Below, piece by piece: positions 34,636 to 43,865 of a stretch of DNA of 60,722 bases. The notes under the pieces are model-generated. The model saw only the letters and a list, made by a program, of their open reading frames with translations. It did not search any database and was not told where the DNA came from. Location of the stretch: assembly GCA_025923075.1 (NCBI GenBank), contig JAICGN010000010.1, positions 1 through 60,722 on the forward strand, given 5' to 3'. Within the stretch, counting starts at the first letter, position 1. The number at the start of each line of letters is the position of its first letter. Both the position numbers and the translations under genes were made by a program. The DNA is from Chitinophagaceae bacterium (GTDB lineage: Bacteria > Bacteroidota > Bacteroidia > Chitinophagales > Chitinophagaceae).

Positions 34636-34837
34636 GAATAAAGTTTCTCTGGAAGAAAATGCCAGCCACTGGTTACTGTAAGTTATTACAATTAGGCAAT
34701 CGTGAGCTCTTTCCCCGCCCGGTTTATTTATTTACCAGTTATCGATTTATGGTGGCTAATAACGGCGACTGCAAAAGGGATCTTATCCTGAAAGTACTAT
34801 TTAATTTCCGTCATGTGATAAGCCTCCCCCAAAAGGG

Positions 34838-35959
34838 TTATTTGTTTTGCGTTTCTCTCGCCTTCACAAAATCACTCACCAAATAACTCACCAGCTTGCC
34901 GCTGGTAGCATCTGTTCGTCCATCTGATAACCTGGTGGCACCTTCACAAATATGGAGATAAGCAGGTTTGCTGTCAGCAGCAACAAATGAAATATATTGT
35001 CTTGCATGGACAGGTGAAATGCCAACGGGTGTCATGGCGCTGCTGAGTGTATGCTCGATGCAGTCAATATCAACATCGATCCCGGTCAACGTATCTTCGG
35101 TAAAACCTGTTGCATGTGCAACCGCCTGCATGAAAGTTCTTTTCTCATGCACAAAAATGTCTTCGTAAGTAAGAATATCAATAAAAGGATTGTTGACGAT
35201 ATCGATCCAAACATTCTGCGGCAGGTAATTCTCATGCAAACCAACAATACAATATTTCTGTAAGTAACCATCTTCCTCGGCATAGCGGAATGCATTCCCG
35301 CTATGTCTTCCTTCCATAGGGCGATAATCGGCATGCGCATCGAGATTGATACAATTGATCTGCGCCAATGGAAGTACACCCGCTTTATGCCAACCCTTTG
35401 ATGCGCCCTTTATCAGGGGATATGTATTATTATGTCCGCCGCCGATAACGATCGGGATCTTTTTATACTCGGTGATCATCTTTGCCAGCTGCTCCACTTC
35501 ATCATCAATTGTATTCACAGCATGACGGTAAGCTTCTATTTTTTCATCCTGGCTTCTCGCTGTTGTATCGATCAGGTATTGCATATCGCCAAAATCAAAA
35601 TGACCAAGCAACAACACTTCTGCCCCATCAAAAAAATCATTACTCTGGATGTTTAGAAATGACTGGAGAAATGGTATCCATAACGTATCAGTTCCACCGA
35701 TACCATGATTTCCTTTTGCTCCCAAATCTTCGGGCACACCAAACAGCACATATTTCGCATTTGATATGGCTAATGAAGCAGAGATCTCGCTGGTATCACG
35801 CACTACCTGTAATCTTTCACCCAGCTTGGTTTCAAATCGCCTGATCTTTGTCAGTGATAAAACATCCTGCTTATTATAAATTTTTAAATGAAGCATTGCG
35901 TTTGGCTTTTTAAACCCAGTATCTGGCCTAGTTCCCTCTTTAATATGTTGTTTTTCCAT
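34838..35959 (-). CDS. hutG: Formimidoylglutamase (arginase/ureohydrolase family)
   Basis: A 373-residue ureohydrolase. The binuclear Mn site is present: GGGHNNTYP (first His), LDAHADYR (the DxHxD motif) and GIDVDIDCIE (DxD). Residues LFGVPEDLGAKGNHGIGG and SPVHARQYI fit the formimidoylglutamase/arginase-like branch in Bacteroidota. It splits N-formimidoyl-L-glutamate into glutamate and formamide in histidine breakdown. ATG 35959 is preferred because TAGATTTA, a one-mismatch -7 box, lies at 35978-35985; ATG 35896 (MLHLKIYNKQD) is where the conserved protein begins, and 36001 is also open. It is next to ftcD. Confidence 0.83.
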   Translation of the reverse strand: MEKQHIKEGTRPDTGFKKPNAMLHLKIYNKQDVLSLTKIRRFETKLGERLQVVRDTSEISASLAISNAKYVLFGVPEDLGAKGNHGIGGTDTLWIPFLQSFLNIQSNDFFDGAEVLLLGHFDFGDMQYLIDTTARSQDEKIEAYRHAVNTIDDEVEQLAKMITEYKKIPIVIGGGHNNTYPLIKGASKGWHKAGVLPLAQINCINLDAHADYRPMEGRHSGNAFRYAEEDGYLQKYCIVGLHENYLPQNVWIDIVNNPFIDILTYEDIFVHEKRTFMQAVAHATGFTEDTLTGIDVDIDCIEHTLSSAMTPVGISPVHARQYISFVAADSKPAYLHICEGATRLSDGRTDATSGKLVSYLVSDFVKARETQNK

Positions 35960-36076
35960 AGTTGATCTTTCAGATTGTAAATCTATTGATTTTTGCTTCA
36001 CCTTATTTCCTGAATATTAGGCTTATTTCACGCAAAGGCGCAAAGATTAACAAGACGCAAAGAACTTCAACACGTG

Positions 36077-36269
36077 GAGTCTTATCATGTCCAGACAACC
36101 AAGACCCTTTCCACCACTTTGAGTCTTGTCATGTCGAGACGGTTATCACAGGATCTTTTCACCTTTCGTAAAAACAGTCGAGACATCTCAAAGACTAACG
36201 AGTTTGAGATGTCTCGCTTGCAGTCTTTCAAATTGAAAGTTAACATTACTGGCCTCGACATGACAAGAC
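36077..36269. repeat. Nested multi-hairpin element between hutG and ftcD
   Basis: The 36002-36304 gap contains no gene. An outer 16-bp perfect inverted repeat (GTCTTGTCATGTCGAG, 36123-36138 with 36254-36269) encloses an inner 14-bp perfect hairpin (36179-36192 with 36203-36216, loop 10) and a 6-bp stem at 36225-36239. A further direct copy of the left arm (36077-36096, 2 mismatches against 36121-36140) lies outside. It may be a structured RNA or a short mobile palindromic element. Confidence 0.75.
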
Positions 36270-36304
36270 CCAAAAGGATTGATCATCCAGTATTCAATTG
36301 TACG

Positions 36305-37957
36305 TTATACGCCGATCTTGCTATTCACAATTTCCAATATCTCTTGTTCTAAAGCTATCGCTTTCTTCTCAATCTCCTTCCCTTTTGCCACAACATCATT
36401 CACAAAGATCTTATCATCAAAGTTCGCAGCATTGATCCGCACATTCATAAATGCGCCCATCACTGCACTCCGGGCACAAAGTGCACCGACACCTGCATCT
36501 GAAACAGAATTTGGATTACCGGACTCCGCCATTGCTTTTATCACTTCCATGCTATCATAGGAAAGCTTCATCACTTTAAAAGGTACTTCAATAGCAACCT
36601 TTGTTGCAACCTCCAGCGCAGCAGCCCTGGTCTTCTTTTCTTCATCAGTTCCTTTTGGTAAGCTCATCGCATTCATGATACCAGTAAATGCTTTTGTATC
36701 TGCATCTACCAATTGCAGCAACTCATCTTTATACTGCTGACCCTTCTCAGCCCAGTTACTAAACTCCTCCCATCTTTCATCCCAGCCTTTTTTATGTGAT
36801 GATAAGTTGGCAACCATTGTCGCCAATGATACACCCAATGAACCAATATACGCAGCAATAGAACCACCACCGGGCGCCGGGCTTTCACTTGCTGTTTCAT
36901 CAGCAAAATCGGAAAGTGGCAAATTGAGCAAGCGGCTATCATTTTTATCTCTTAACATATATTCGATGATTTTTTCTTCAGGTTTAAAAGGATAGAGTTC
37001 ACCAAGACCCATTGACTTTACTGCGATGTGCAGCAATTCTTTTTCCGATACGCCAACGGAACGCTTTTGTTTACGCAAAAAATATTTACCCGCGTCCAGC
37101 AGGGCTTTTAACGGAATCAACCCAACCAACTCGGAACCGGTAACCCGTATTCCTCTCGCCTCTGCTTTCTTACACACTTCATCAAAAGCAATATGCACCG
37201 GCGTTATATTGATATTGGTAAGGTTGATGCTTATCTGTGCAATACCGTATTCTTCAATAAACCAACCAATCGCTTTCACCGCTTTTAATGAACCGGGCTT
37301 GTTCACTTTCACTCCATTCTCTTCTACAGTTCTTCCCGCTTCTCTAACATCAAAGGCAATTGCATTGGCCCTTCTCGTTGATGTAGTATTAAGATTAACA
37401 TTATAAGCTACTAAAAAATCTCGTGCACCAATAACAGTCGCGCCGCGTTTGGCATCAAACACTGCGGGGCCAAAATCAGGTTTGAATTCAGATATCTTTT
37501 TAAAAAATCCTTCATACTCACCCGCACGTATCACAGAAAGATTGCTGCGGCTTTTATCAACCTGTGCTTCTTCATACAAATAAACTGGCAGTTCCAATTC
37601 TCGGCCGACTCTCTCCGCTAAACGTTGTGCCCATTCCACTGTTTCTCCCATCGTAATATTGGCAACAGGTATAAGCGGGCATACATCAGTAGCACCCATA
37701 CGCGGATGCTCGCCTTTATGTTTGCTCATATCGATCAGTTCACCCGCTTTTTTTATAGCATGGAAAGCTGCTTCCACTACAGCCTTCGGGTTACCAACAA
37801 AAGTTACCACGGTACGATTGGTTGCTTTACCCGGATCTACATTCAATAATCTTACCCCCTCTATTCTCTCTATTTCATCGGTGATCTGTTTAATGATATT
37901 CATATCCCGCCCTTCGCTAAAATTGGGAACACATTCTACTAGCTGTTGCTTATCCAT
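36305..37957 (-). CDS. ftcD: Bifunctional glutamate formimidoyltransferase / formimidoyltetrahydrofolate cyclodeaminase
   Basis: A 550-residue fusion. Residues 1-300 are the formiminotransferase part: LVECVPNFSEGRDMNII, GEHPRMGATDVCPLIPV, and GSLKAVKAIGWFIEEYG. Residues about 345-540 are the cyclodeaminase helical domain with ASESPAPGGGSIAAYIGSLG. Together they move the formimino group of formimidoylglutamate to tetrahydrofolate and release ammonia, giving methenyl-THF. A weak -7 box (TATCTTAG, 37962-37969) would make the mRNA almost leaderless. hutH, hutU and hutI are not in the window. Confidence 0.94.
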   Translation of the reverse strand: MDKQQLVECVPNFSEGRDMNIIKQITDEIERIEGVRLLNVDPGKATNRTVVTFVGNPKAVVEAAFHAIKKAGELIDMSKHKGEHPRMGATDVCPLIPVANITMGETVEWAQRLAERVGRELELPVYLYEEAQVDKSRSNLSVIRAGEYEGFFKKISEFKPDFGPAVFDAKRGATVIGARDFLVAYNVNLNTTSTRRANAIAFDVREAGRTVEENGVKVNKPGSLKAVKAIGWFIEEYGIAQISINLTNINITPVHIAFDEVCKKAEARGIRVTGSELVGLIPLKALLDAGKYFLRKQKRSVGVSEKELLHIAVKSMGLGELYPFKPEEKIIEYMLRDKNDSRLLNLPLSDFADETASESPAPGGGSIAAYIGSLGVSLATMVANLSSHKKGWDERWEEFSNWAEKGQQYKDELLQLVDADTKAFTGIMNAMSLPKGTDEEKKTRAAALEVATKVAIEVPFKVMKLSYDSMEVIKAMAESGNPNSVSDAGVGALCARSAVMGAFMNVRINAANFDDKIFVNDVVAKGKEIEKKAIALEQEILEIVNSKIGV

Positions 37958-37981
37958 GCTGCTAAGATATGGGGTTTCATG

Positions 37982-38011
37982 AATGGTGAATGGTCAATGG
38001 TGAATTGTGAA
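37982..38011. repeat. GAATGG/TCAATGG repeat copy upstream of ftcD
   Basis: Tandem GAATGGTGAATGGTCAATGG and TGAATTGTGAA, the same words as the S23-flanking inverted repeats at 29242-29267. It lies just upstream of the ftcD start on the opposite reading sense, with no S23 gene nearby. Confidence 0.6.
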
Positions 38012-38164
38012 TCTGTGAACACTTGAATGTGAGGCGTGGGAGAATATATAGGCGTATTTAAAGAGCAATTCATCTGCATAAGAAAAATAATGTCGATTAT
38101 TTAGCAGACCTGTAGTGTTCAATTGTTAAAAACGAAGTTCATGTTTTCCGGTCCCGCTAAGAAA

Positions 38165-39235
38165 TCAATGCTGATCACTCTTATAATGTTTCAGCAACTC
38201 ATCTCCTCCAAAATCATTTTTCAGGTCCCTGATCACCGTGTGAATATGATTGGCGTTGTTTTGTATATTATCATACTCAATGATAATTGTAGGGCCTTGA
38301 ATGCGGTAATAATGCGGATGGCCGATACCGGGTTGCTGATCTCCCGCCCAGGCAAACCGGAGATTATTAAGACCTGCTTCTTTAATCTCTTTCATCATTA
38401 CTTCGGCAAATGATCGTGTATAGCGATGAAGGTAAATACTGAGTAGTTGCATGAATATTTGTTGTTGCGAACTATTCAATTCATTATACAAAATTCCTTT
38501 CGGCTCATTGATCATAGCATGACGGCTTGCTGCAGTAAGGATCTCACCTGGTGCTTCATTACTGATGATCGCTTTGCCCGTTTGTTCTTTATTTAAAGAG
38601 TGTAACAGTGCAAACCCTAATTCGGCTTCATTTTTCAAAATATACTTCCCTTTTTCGGGACCCGATAATACGACTGCCGGATTGGAGCCTAAAAAACCGG
38701 GTGTTCCTGAAACAAGACGATTATCTTCTGAAGAAAAATTAAATGCTACATGATGGCCTTCCAGTCTCCAGCCCCATATTGGATCTGTGGCCGGGTTTCC
38801 AAAAATTGAAAAAGAATAATTGCCCGGATCACGATGTGTGTCATTGGCAGAACGGTTCTCTACTTCCCTTAATACATTCTCGAGTTGAATAATAGAAGTG
38901 GTTTTGTTAAAACCGGTATCACTTAGTGCGGTCCGCAAAAGTGCAAATGCATCCTTAATTTGTTGACCGGTCATTTCATTTAGAGTCAATCCTTTTCTGC
39001 TTCTTGGGACATAATTCCAGTTGTAGCGTTCATTTTCATTAAACCGAAACTGAATCTTGGTTTTTTGTTTTTCAGACAGCGTTTGCAAAAACACAGTAGC
39101 TGCTTTAGCCATATCACTAAGATTTGCCCCGGTATTTTGCCTGGTTTTCTTATCCGTTTGCGAGTGGCAACTTAAAAAGCTGTGTGAAAGGAAAGCGAAA
39201 AGAATAATAATCTGTTTACAAAATAGACGATTCAT
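38165..39235 (-). CDS. DUF3500 lipoprotein
   Basis: A 356-residue protein from ATG 39235 (MNRLFCKQIIILFAFLSHSF) with a lipobox (SFLSCHS, Cys22). The remainder has DUF3500 features: FRFNENERYNWNYVPRSRKG, GWRLEGHHVAFNF, LPxEExELG-like NEAELGFALLHSL, and a C-terminal histidine-rich end GHPHYYRIQGPTIIIEYDN with HIHTVIRD. The function of the family is unknown. The frame is open to 39355, but the earlier part is not family-like. A one-mismatch -7 box (TACCTTTA, 39243-39250) lies 8 bp upstream. Confidence 0.85.
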   Translation of the reverse strand: MNRLFCKQIIILFAFLSHSFLSCHSQTDKKTRQNTGANLSDMAKAATVFLQTLSEKQKTKIQFRFNENERYNWNYVPRSRKGLTLNEMTGQQIKDAFALLRTALSDTGFNKTTSIIQLENVLREVENRSANDTHRDPGNYSFSIFGNPATDPIWGWRLEGHHVAFNFSSEDNRLVSGTPGFLGSNPAVVLSGPEKGKYILKNEAELGFALLHSLNKEQTGKAIISNEAPGEILTAASRHAMINEPKGILYNELNSSQQQIFMQLLSIYLHRYTRSFAEVMMKEIKEAGLNNLRFAWAGDQQPGIGHPHYYRIQGPTIIIEYDNIQNNANHIHTVIRDLKNDFGGDELLKHYKSDQH

Positions 39236-39527
39236 AACGACATAAAGGTAACTGTTTCCACTCGTTGTTTTCCGGGGTTCAGTATGTACTCGTTGACGTC
39301 CCGACAATAAGCAATGATGCAAACGCCAGCTCATGATAAAAATCTTTTTAACCAATCCAGCTTTTGTCGGTGTTTAGAGAAGCGTCACTAACAACCGTAG
39401 TCGAGTCAAGGCGTCTACCCTGGCAGGATTACCACGATTTGCTTTCTTTACAAAATCATCAAAGAACCCAGCCAGCTGGCCGGTCTTGTAATTCTTTCGT
39501 TTGCATCAAAGGTCCATTGCCCGTTTA

Positions 39528-41081
39528 CTATTTTTTCTCACTAAAGTTTTTTTCGAGATTGGCATCACCGCTGCCATTATAAACTGCTTTTTTAGGATAA
39601 GGAAAAACCGGCCTGGTCATCACTGTTTTTCCGTTCACTATTTTTGAAACAACCACGCGTTCAGGTGCTTTATTCTTTTCAACCCAGTCTTGTATCAAAC
39701 TTACCCAATCAACATGATCTGGGCCTATCCCACCATCGCAATGAAGAACGCCTGGCAACAGGAATAACCGAACATTGGATAGCAGGTCATTATTTTTATT
39801 CATTGCCTCTTCATAATGACGAATCGTTGCTAAAGCTGAAAGAGCCGGATCATTCCAGCCATGATACATGATCATTTTTCCATTTAATTTTTTAAACGAA
39901 CTATAATCTGGACTGGTAGCATTAAGAAAGGCAGCAGCATAAGCTGTTTCCTTTAAAAAATTTTTAAACTCATATTGACTATAATTCCAGGAAGGATCAT
40001 TATAAACGAGGTATTTGAACATTTCTGTGCCGAATAAATAATGCAGGCTCGGCAAACCCTGCATTGAAGGACTTGTTCCGGCGATCCATGCATCCCATGA
40101 TCCGTTTTCAGCTTCAAGACCCGGTGGAAATCCTGGATAGATCTGCATACTGTCAATGATCATTGGATCGTAAATAGCTCTGATTGCATTTAATTGTTGT
40201 TTTGTAAAACACCCGCTGGCAGCGACATCATTAGGACAAAGCGGCAATTTTGAAAGATCGATCTGACAATTTCGTGGGTCATTCAATATTTGATCATTCA
40301 ATCCATCCAACTGATCGCATTGCTCAAATACAAATTTTTGGAGAAGCTTCAGGTTATCATTGGTAATTACAGGATTCTTTAGATCTTTTGGATCAGGATA
40401 ATTGGCCTGGCACTCACGTATAAACTTCGCACCTATTGCTGGCCAGTCAAATGCCGGGGCTCCGGCAACAATGCCGTTAAAATCCTCCGGGTATTGTTGT
40501 GCTTCCATCATCGCTTGTCCGCCTCCTCTTGAGCAACCTAAAAAATATGAATACGATGGAGCTGAACAATAAAATTTATCAATAATAGATTTTGATACAA
40601 CTGCAGTACGATGAACCGCTAATTTCCCAAAATTCAACTGGCGCTCCATATTATTTAGCGCCCAACCAGCTTGTACTGAATTTCCCTGGTGCCCGGTATT
40701 CGTCCCTACTACTGCATAGCCTTTATTGACATAGCTTAGCAGCGTATTTTGAATAACACCTGCGAATCCACCATTACCAGACATTAAAAACCTGCCGTTC
40801 CATTGCTGAGGTAAAACCAATTCAAAATAAATCTCTTTGCTAATTCGCCCTTCCAAACGACAATAAGGAACATTTATAGCAACTGGCGGTATCCAGACTT
40901 CCTGGCTCCTGATCGTATCCTTCGCTCTTGATTCAACTTTTATAATTGTGAGATCAGGCAGTTGTATTTTTCTTAATTCCACACATGGTAAGCAAGGCTT
41001 TCTATTTGCATTAACCTGTGCTGCGATATCAAATGGTATTAATGCTACGAGCAGAGTAAGAGTAGTGATAAGCGATCTCAT
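39528..41081 (-). CDS. Tannase / feruloyl esterase family protein
   Basis: A 517-residue secreted alpha/beta hydrolase with a signal peptide (LLVALIPFDIAAQ). The nucleophile serine is in GCSRGGGQA; the histidine is in LLPGVLHCDGG; an aspartate is in YHGWNDPALSA. Paired cysteines next to Ser and His (GCS, HCDGG) match the family's disulfide linking catalytic residues. Members hydrolyse galloyl, feruloyl or terephthalate-type aromatic esters; the substrate here cannot be inferred. It shares strand with the DUF3500 gene, separated by 292 bp. Confidence 0.9.
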   Translation of the reverse strand: MRSLITTLTLLVALIPFDIAAQVNANRKPCLPCVELRKIQLPDLTIIKVESRAKDTIRSQEVWIPPVAINVPYCRLEGRISKEIYFELVLPQQWNGRFLMSGNGGFAGVIQNTLLSYVNKGYAVVGTNTGHQGNSVQAGWALNNMERQLNFGKLAVHRTAVVSKSIIDKFYCSAPSYSYFLGCSRGGGQAMMEAQQYPEDFNGIVAGAPAFDWPAIGAKFIRECQANYPDPKDLKNPVITNDNLKLLQKFVFEQCDQLDGLNDQILNDPRNCQIDLSKLPLCPNDVAASGCFTKQQLNAIRAIYDPMIIDSMQIYPGFPPGLEAENGSWDAWIAGTSPSMQGLPSLHYLFGTEMFKYLVYNDPSWNYSQYEFKNFLKETAYAAAFLNATSPDYSSFKKLNGKMIMYHGWNDPALSALATIRHYEEAMNKNNDLLSNVRLFLLPGVLHCDGGIGPDHVDWVSLIQDWVEKNKAPERVVVSKIVNGKTVMTRPVFPYPKKAVYNGSGDANLEKNFSEKK

Positions 41082-41823
41082 ATAAGTCGATTTTAATGGA
41101 GATCTAATGGTGAAAAACCAGTTAGGAGTATTAAGGTAACAAAAATTGATAACTTCAATTGCAGCGCTACAAATGCAAATTAAGAACTTAGGCCGTTGAG
41201 CGTGTTACGGCCTGATACCTGCCTGTCGGCAGACAAGGTCATCGGGATCATCAACAACCATCACCGGCTAAGATTTAAACTGATAATTAAAGCAGAATAA
41301 CTATTTTTTCAATCCTATAATAGATCGAAATAACTGTAGTTCTCTTTGATGAAAGCTGCAGATCTTTTGAGCGATCTTTTTCCCAAATAGACTGTTGAGA
41401 ATGTGTTTCATAACTTCTTATATTAATTAAACTAAAATTATGAATATGTCTAAACGCTCTTCTACCCTACATCATTTACATGTCGGCATTCATCAAATAA
41501 ATCTATCCCTTTGCGGCGTCCCGCCAACGAATTATGATAAATAAAAGCTCACGGGAAAATAATTCTGTTCCCAGTTGTCCGCAGTGTTTAACAAATAAAA
41601 AGCTATGAATGTTGTCCTGCGTTTGTAACTTAGATGACAAATTATAACCGATGTCTCATCGGTCTTTCCCATAAAGAATCTCCAAGCAAAAAAATGTTAC
41701 GGCCTGACCCTATTTCAAAGATGCTATGTGCAATTAGCATTTATACCGCTCTGCAATATTGTCGGTCTATAAAAAAAAAAGGAAATGCAGTTTATAACCC
41801 CCCAAAAGATATCGGCTATTTTT
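41082..41823. other. 742-bp region without a supported gene, holding relict repeats
   Basis: Only a poor 66-codon frame (41634-41834) is open. It contains a spacer-type repeat at about 41588-41628 (ACAAATAAAAAGCTATGAAT then GTTGTCCTGC at 41611-41620), related to the spacers at 48.6, 49.5 and 50.0 kb, and a copy of GGTCTTTCCCATAAAGAAT at about 41661-41679 that recurs at 43.09 and 45.30 kb. Confidence 0.6.
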
Positions 41824-42993
41824 TTATCGTGTAAACTCCCACTGATCGTTCTTAAAAAAACCGCCCCCAACATAGTAACCCTTATTACTTAATGTGAAAG
41901 CTGTGCCACCCATTCTCTGATCAAAAAACGCTACCTGTGTCCAGCTATTCGCCGATGGATCATATTCCCAACATTCAGATCCACCACCGGCAACATACCC
42001 TTTGGCGCCAACAGCAAATCCACTTGCTGCAAAAGATACAGTTCCGGGAAAATCGGCTTTGCGGGTCCACACGTTTGTTGCAGGATCATACTCAAACCAA
42101 TCTCTTCCCATTCCATAAGCAGTGGTTCCTAAATAGATCTTATTATTGATAGCAAAACCTGTCGATAAATAATGATACCCGGTCGAGGGTATACTTGTTT
42201 TTTGTGTCCATGTGTCGGTGCCCGGGTCATACTCCCACCAATCATATATTGGAGCTCCATTATCTACGGTTCCCATTCCCATATAACCTTTACCATTTAC
42301 TTCAATACCAAAAGGCCCCCATCGTCCCGGGCCTGGAAAATCTGATTTGCGTGTCCAGGCATTTGTGTTTGGATCATATTCCCATATCTGTTTATGAAAA
42401 CCGCAACAAGCAACATTGCGTGACCTCCCGAATCCCACATAAGCTTTGCCGTTTATCGTCATTGCAATTCCTGCATCGAAGTCAATACCACAATCGGCTT
42501 TACGTGTCCAGTTGTTTGGTGCAGGATCATATTCCCAAAGATCTTTTATCGAAGTGCCTCCGTTGAACCCAAAACCCATATAGGCCTTGTTACCAATTAC
42601 AAAAGAGACCTGCGTATGACGAATCTCATAGCCCGCTGCAATTGGAGATTTTATTAGTCTCCATTTGCCTGGTAGAATAATAAAATCGTTACTACTGGAT
42701 ATTCTTCCATCGTTGACTATTACAGTTATTTTTCCAGTGCTGGCATTTTCCGGTACTCTTGTTCTGATTAGTGTATCCGAAACGAACTCAACAGTTCCGC
42801 TACTACCATTAAACAAAACAGAAGTATTGGTAATTGATGAGTCAAAATTTTTACCGCGAATTGTAACCATGATATTGTATGCTCCTTTCTCCGGCGTAAA
42901 ATCAAAAATGAGAGGGGCCTGCACATCAGCATCCTTCTTGCAAGATGACACCATCAAAACAAATAAACCAAAGTAAATGAGACCTGGTTTCAT
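41824..42993 (-). CDS. Kelch/beta-propeller lipoprotein with IPT/TIG domain
   Basis: A 389-residue protein from ATG 42993 (MKPGLIYFGLFVLMVSSCKK). Lipobox VSSC (Cys18), then an IPT/TIG fold (about 27-108, FDFTPEKGAYNIMVTIRGKN), then about six Kelch-type blades marked by repeated WEYDPxxNxWTRKADF. It is likely surface- or outer-membrane-anchored and may bind a ligand or act as a scaffold. The frame is open to 43218, but that part holds a repeat element and no family sequence, so the start is the lipoprotein methionine. Confidence 0.88.
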   Translation of the reverse strand: MKPGLIYFGLFVLMVSSCKKDADVQAPLIFDFTPEKGAYNIMVTIRGKNFDSSITNTSVLFNGSSGTVEFVSDTLIRTRVPENASTGKITVIVNDGRISSSNDFIILPGKWRLIKSPIAAGYEIRHTQVSFVIGNKAYMGFGFNGGTSIKDLWEYDPAPNNWTRKADCGIDFDAGIAMTINGKAYVGFGRSRNVACCGFHKQIWEYDPNTNAWTRKSDFPGPGRWGPFGIEVNGKGYMGMGTVDNGAPIYDWWEYDPGTDTWTQKTSIPSTGYHYLSTGFAINNKIYLGTTAYGMGRDWFEYDPATNVWTRKADFPGTVSFAASGFAVGAKGYVAGGGSECWEYDPSANSWTQVAFFDQRMGGTAFTLSNKGYYVGGGFFKNDQWEFTR

Positions 42994-43412
42994 AATGTTG
43001 TATGATAAACCTACAAAGAAAAGCTCAATTACAACTGTGTCGTTTGAGACCCAACCCGAAGAATACAAATACACTTTCGTCCGCCCGGGTCTTGCCCATA
43101 AAGAATTTACAGAGGAAGGTCGCGGGCAGACCCCTCGCCAATAAATAAAAGAAAGTTCAGGAAATGATGTTGAAGGTTGAATGTTGTGAATAGTGAGTGA
43201 TGAATGGTCAAACGTCATATTAACGGCAGTTCAATAAGAAGGCGAATGATAAAATATTGAATTCAGTCTACGAATCTTACAAACGGCTTGAGCTATGTCG
43301 TATATTTATGTGTTAGCGCCAATCTTTTCCATAGATCCAAACCTTCTTTTGACACACAAAGAATTATTTTTTTTAGAACCAATTTTATTCTTCTGACATT
43401 AAACAATTTTTT
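42994..43412. other. 419-bp region with repeat copies, no supported gene
   Basis: Contains GGTCTTGCCCATAAAGAAT (about 43087-43105), a spacer-like AATAAATAAAAGAAAGTTCA (43140-43159), a TGAATGGTCAA word (about 43201) and ATGTGTTAGCGCC (about 43310-43322). No coding sequence is supported. Confidence 0.5.
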
Positions 43413-43772
43413 ATGCAAACATTACAAATAACTTCAGAAAGTGTTTTCCAACATCATTTGGCGGCTTTAGGAAACAATGATTTAAATGAGCTGATAAAAG
43501 ACTATACGGAAGAATCCGAAGTCTGGACACCCGATGGCGACATTGTGGGATTAAAAGCAATCTCATCTTTCTTTTCCTATGCTTTTACACTATTTCCAAA
43601 GGATAAAACAACATTGGACATAAAAAAGATGATTGCTAAAGACTATAAAGTATACATTGTTTGGACCGCGGACAGTCCAATAGTTAATGTTCCATTTGCC
43701 ACAGATAGCTTTGAAATAAAAGAGGGTAAAATATTATGGCAAAGCACAGCATTTCAAATGGTGCAAAAGTAA
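43413..43772 (+). CDS. SnoaL-like / NTF2-family protein
   Basis: A 119-residue single-domain protein. HHLAALGNNDLNELIKDYTE followed by SEVWTPDGDIVGLKAI and a closing four-strand sheet (YIVWTADSPIVNVPFATDSF, ILWQSTAFQ) fit the NTF2-like cone fold. Such proteins range from polyketide cyclases to unknown small-molecule enzymes. No catalytic residues can be assigned. It stands alone on the + strand after a repeat-rich region. Confidence 0.8.
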   Translation: MQTLQITSESVFQHHLAALGNNDLNELIKDYTEESEVWTPDGDIVGLKAISSFFSYAFTLFPKDKTTLDIKKMIAKDYKVYIVWTADSPIVNVPFATDSFEIKEGKILWQSTAFQMVQK

Positions 43773-43865
43773 ATCGTCTACTCATCAAGTCTGCTCAGCA
43801 AGGGCGTAGTTTTTTAACAAACCACCAAAATCAGGAAACCCGTCGCCAGGTTATAAATATTTTTT

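Noticed and set aside
41634-41834. 66-codon frame on the + strand
   Set aside because: Contains a repeat copy, has no recognisable content and no promoter box.
42994-43218. 75-codon N-terminal extension of the Kelch lipoprotein
   Set aside because: It would bury the lipoprotein signal peptide and runs through a dispersed repeat.
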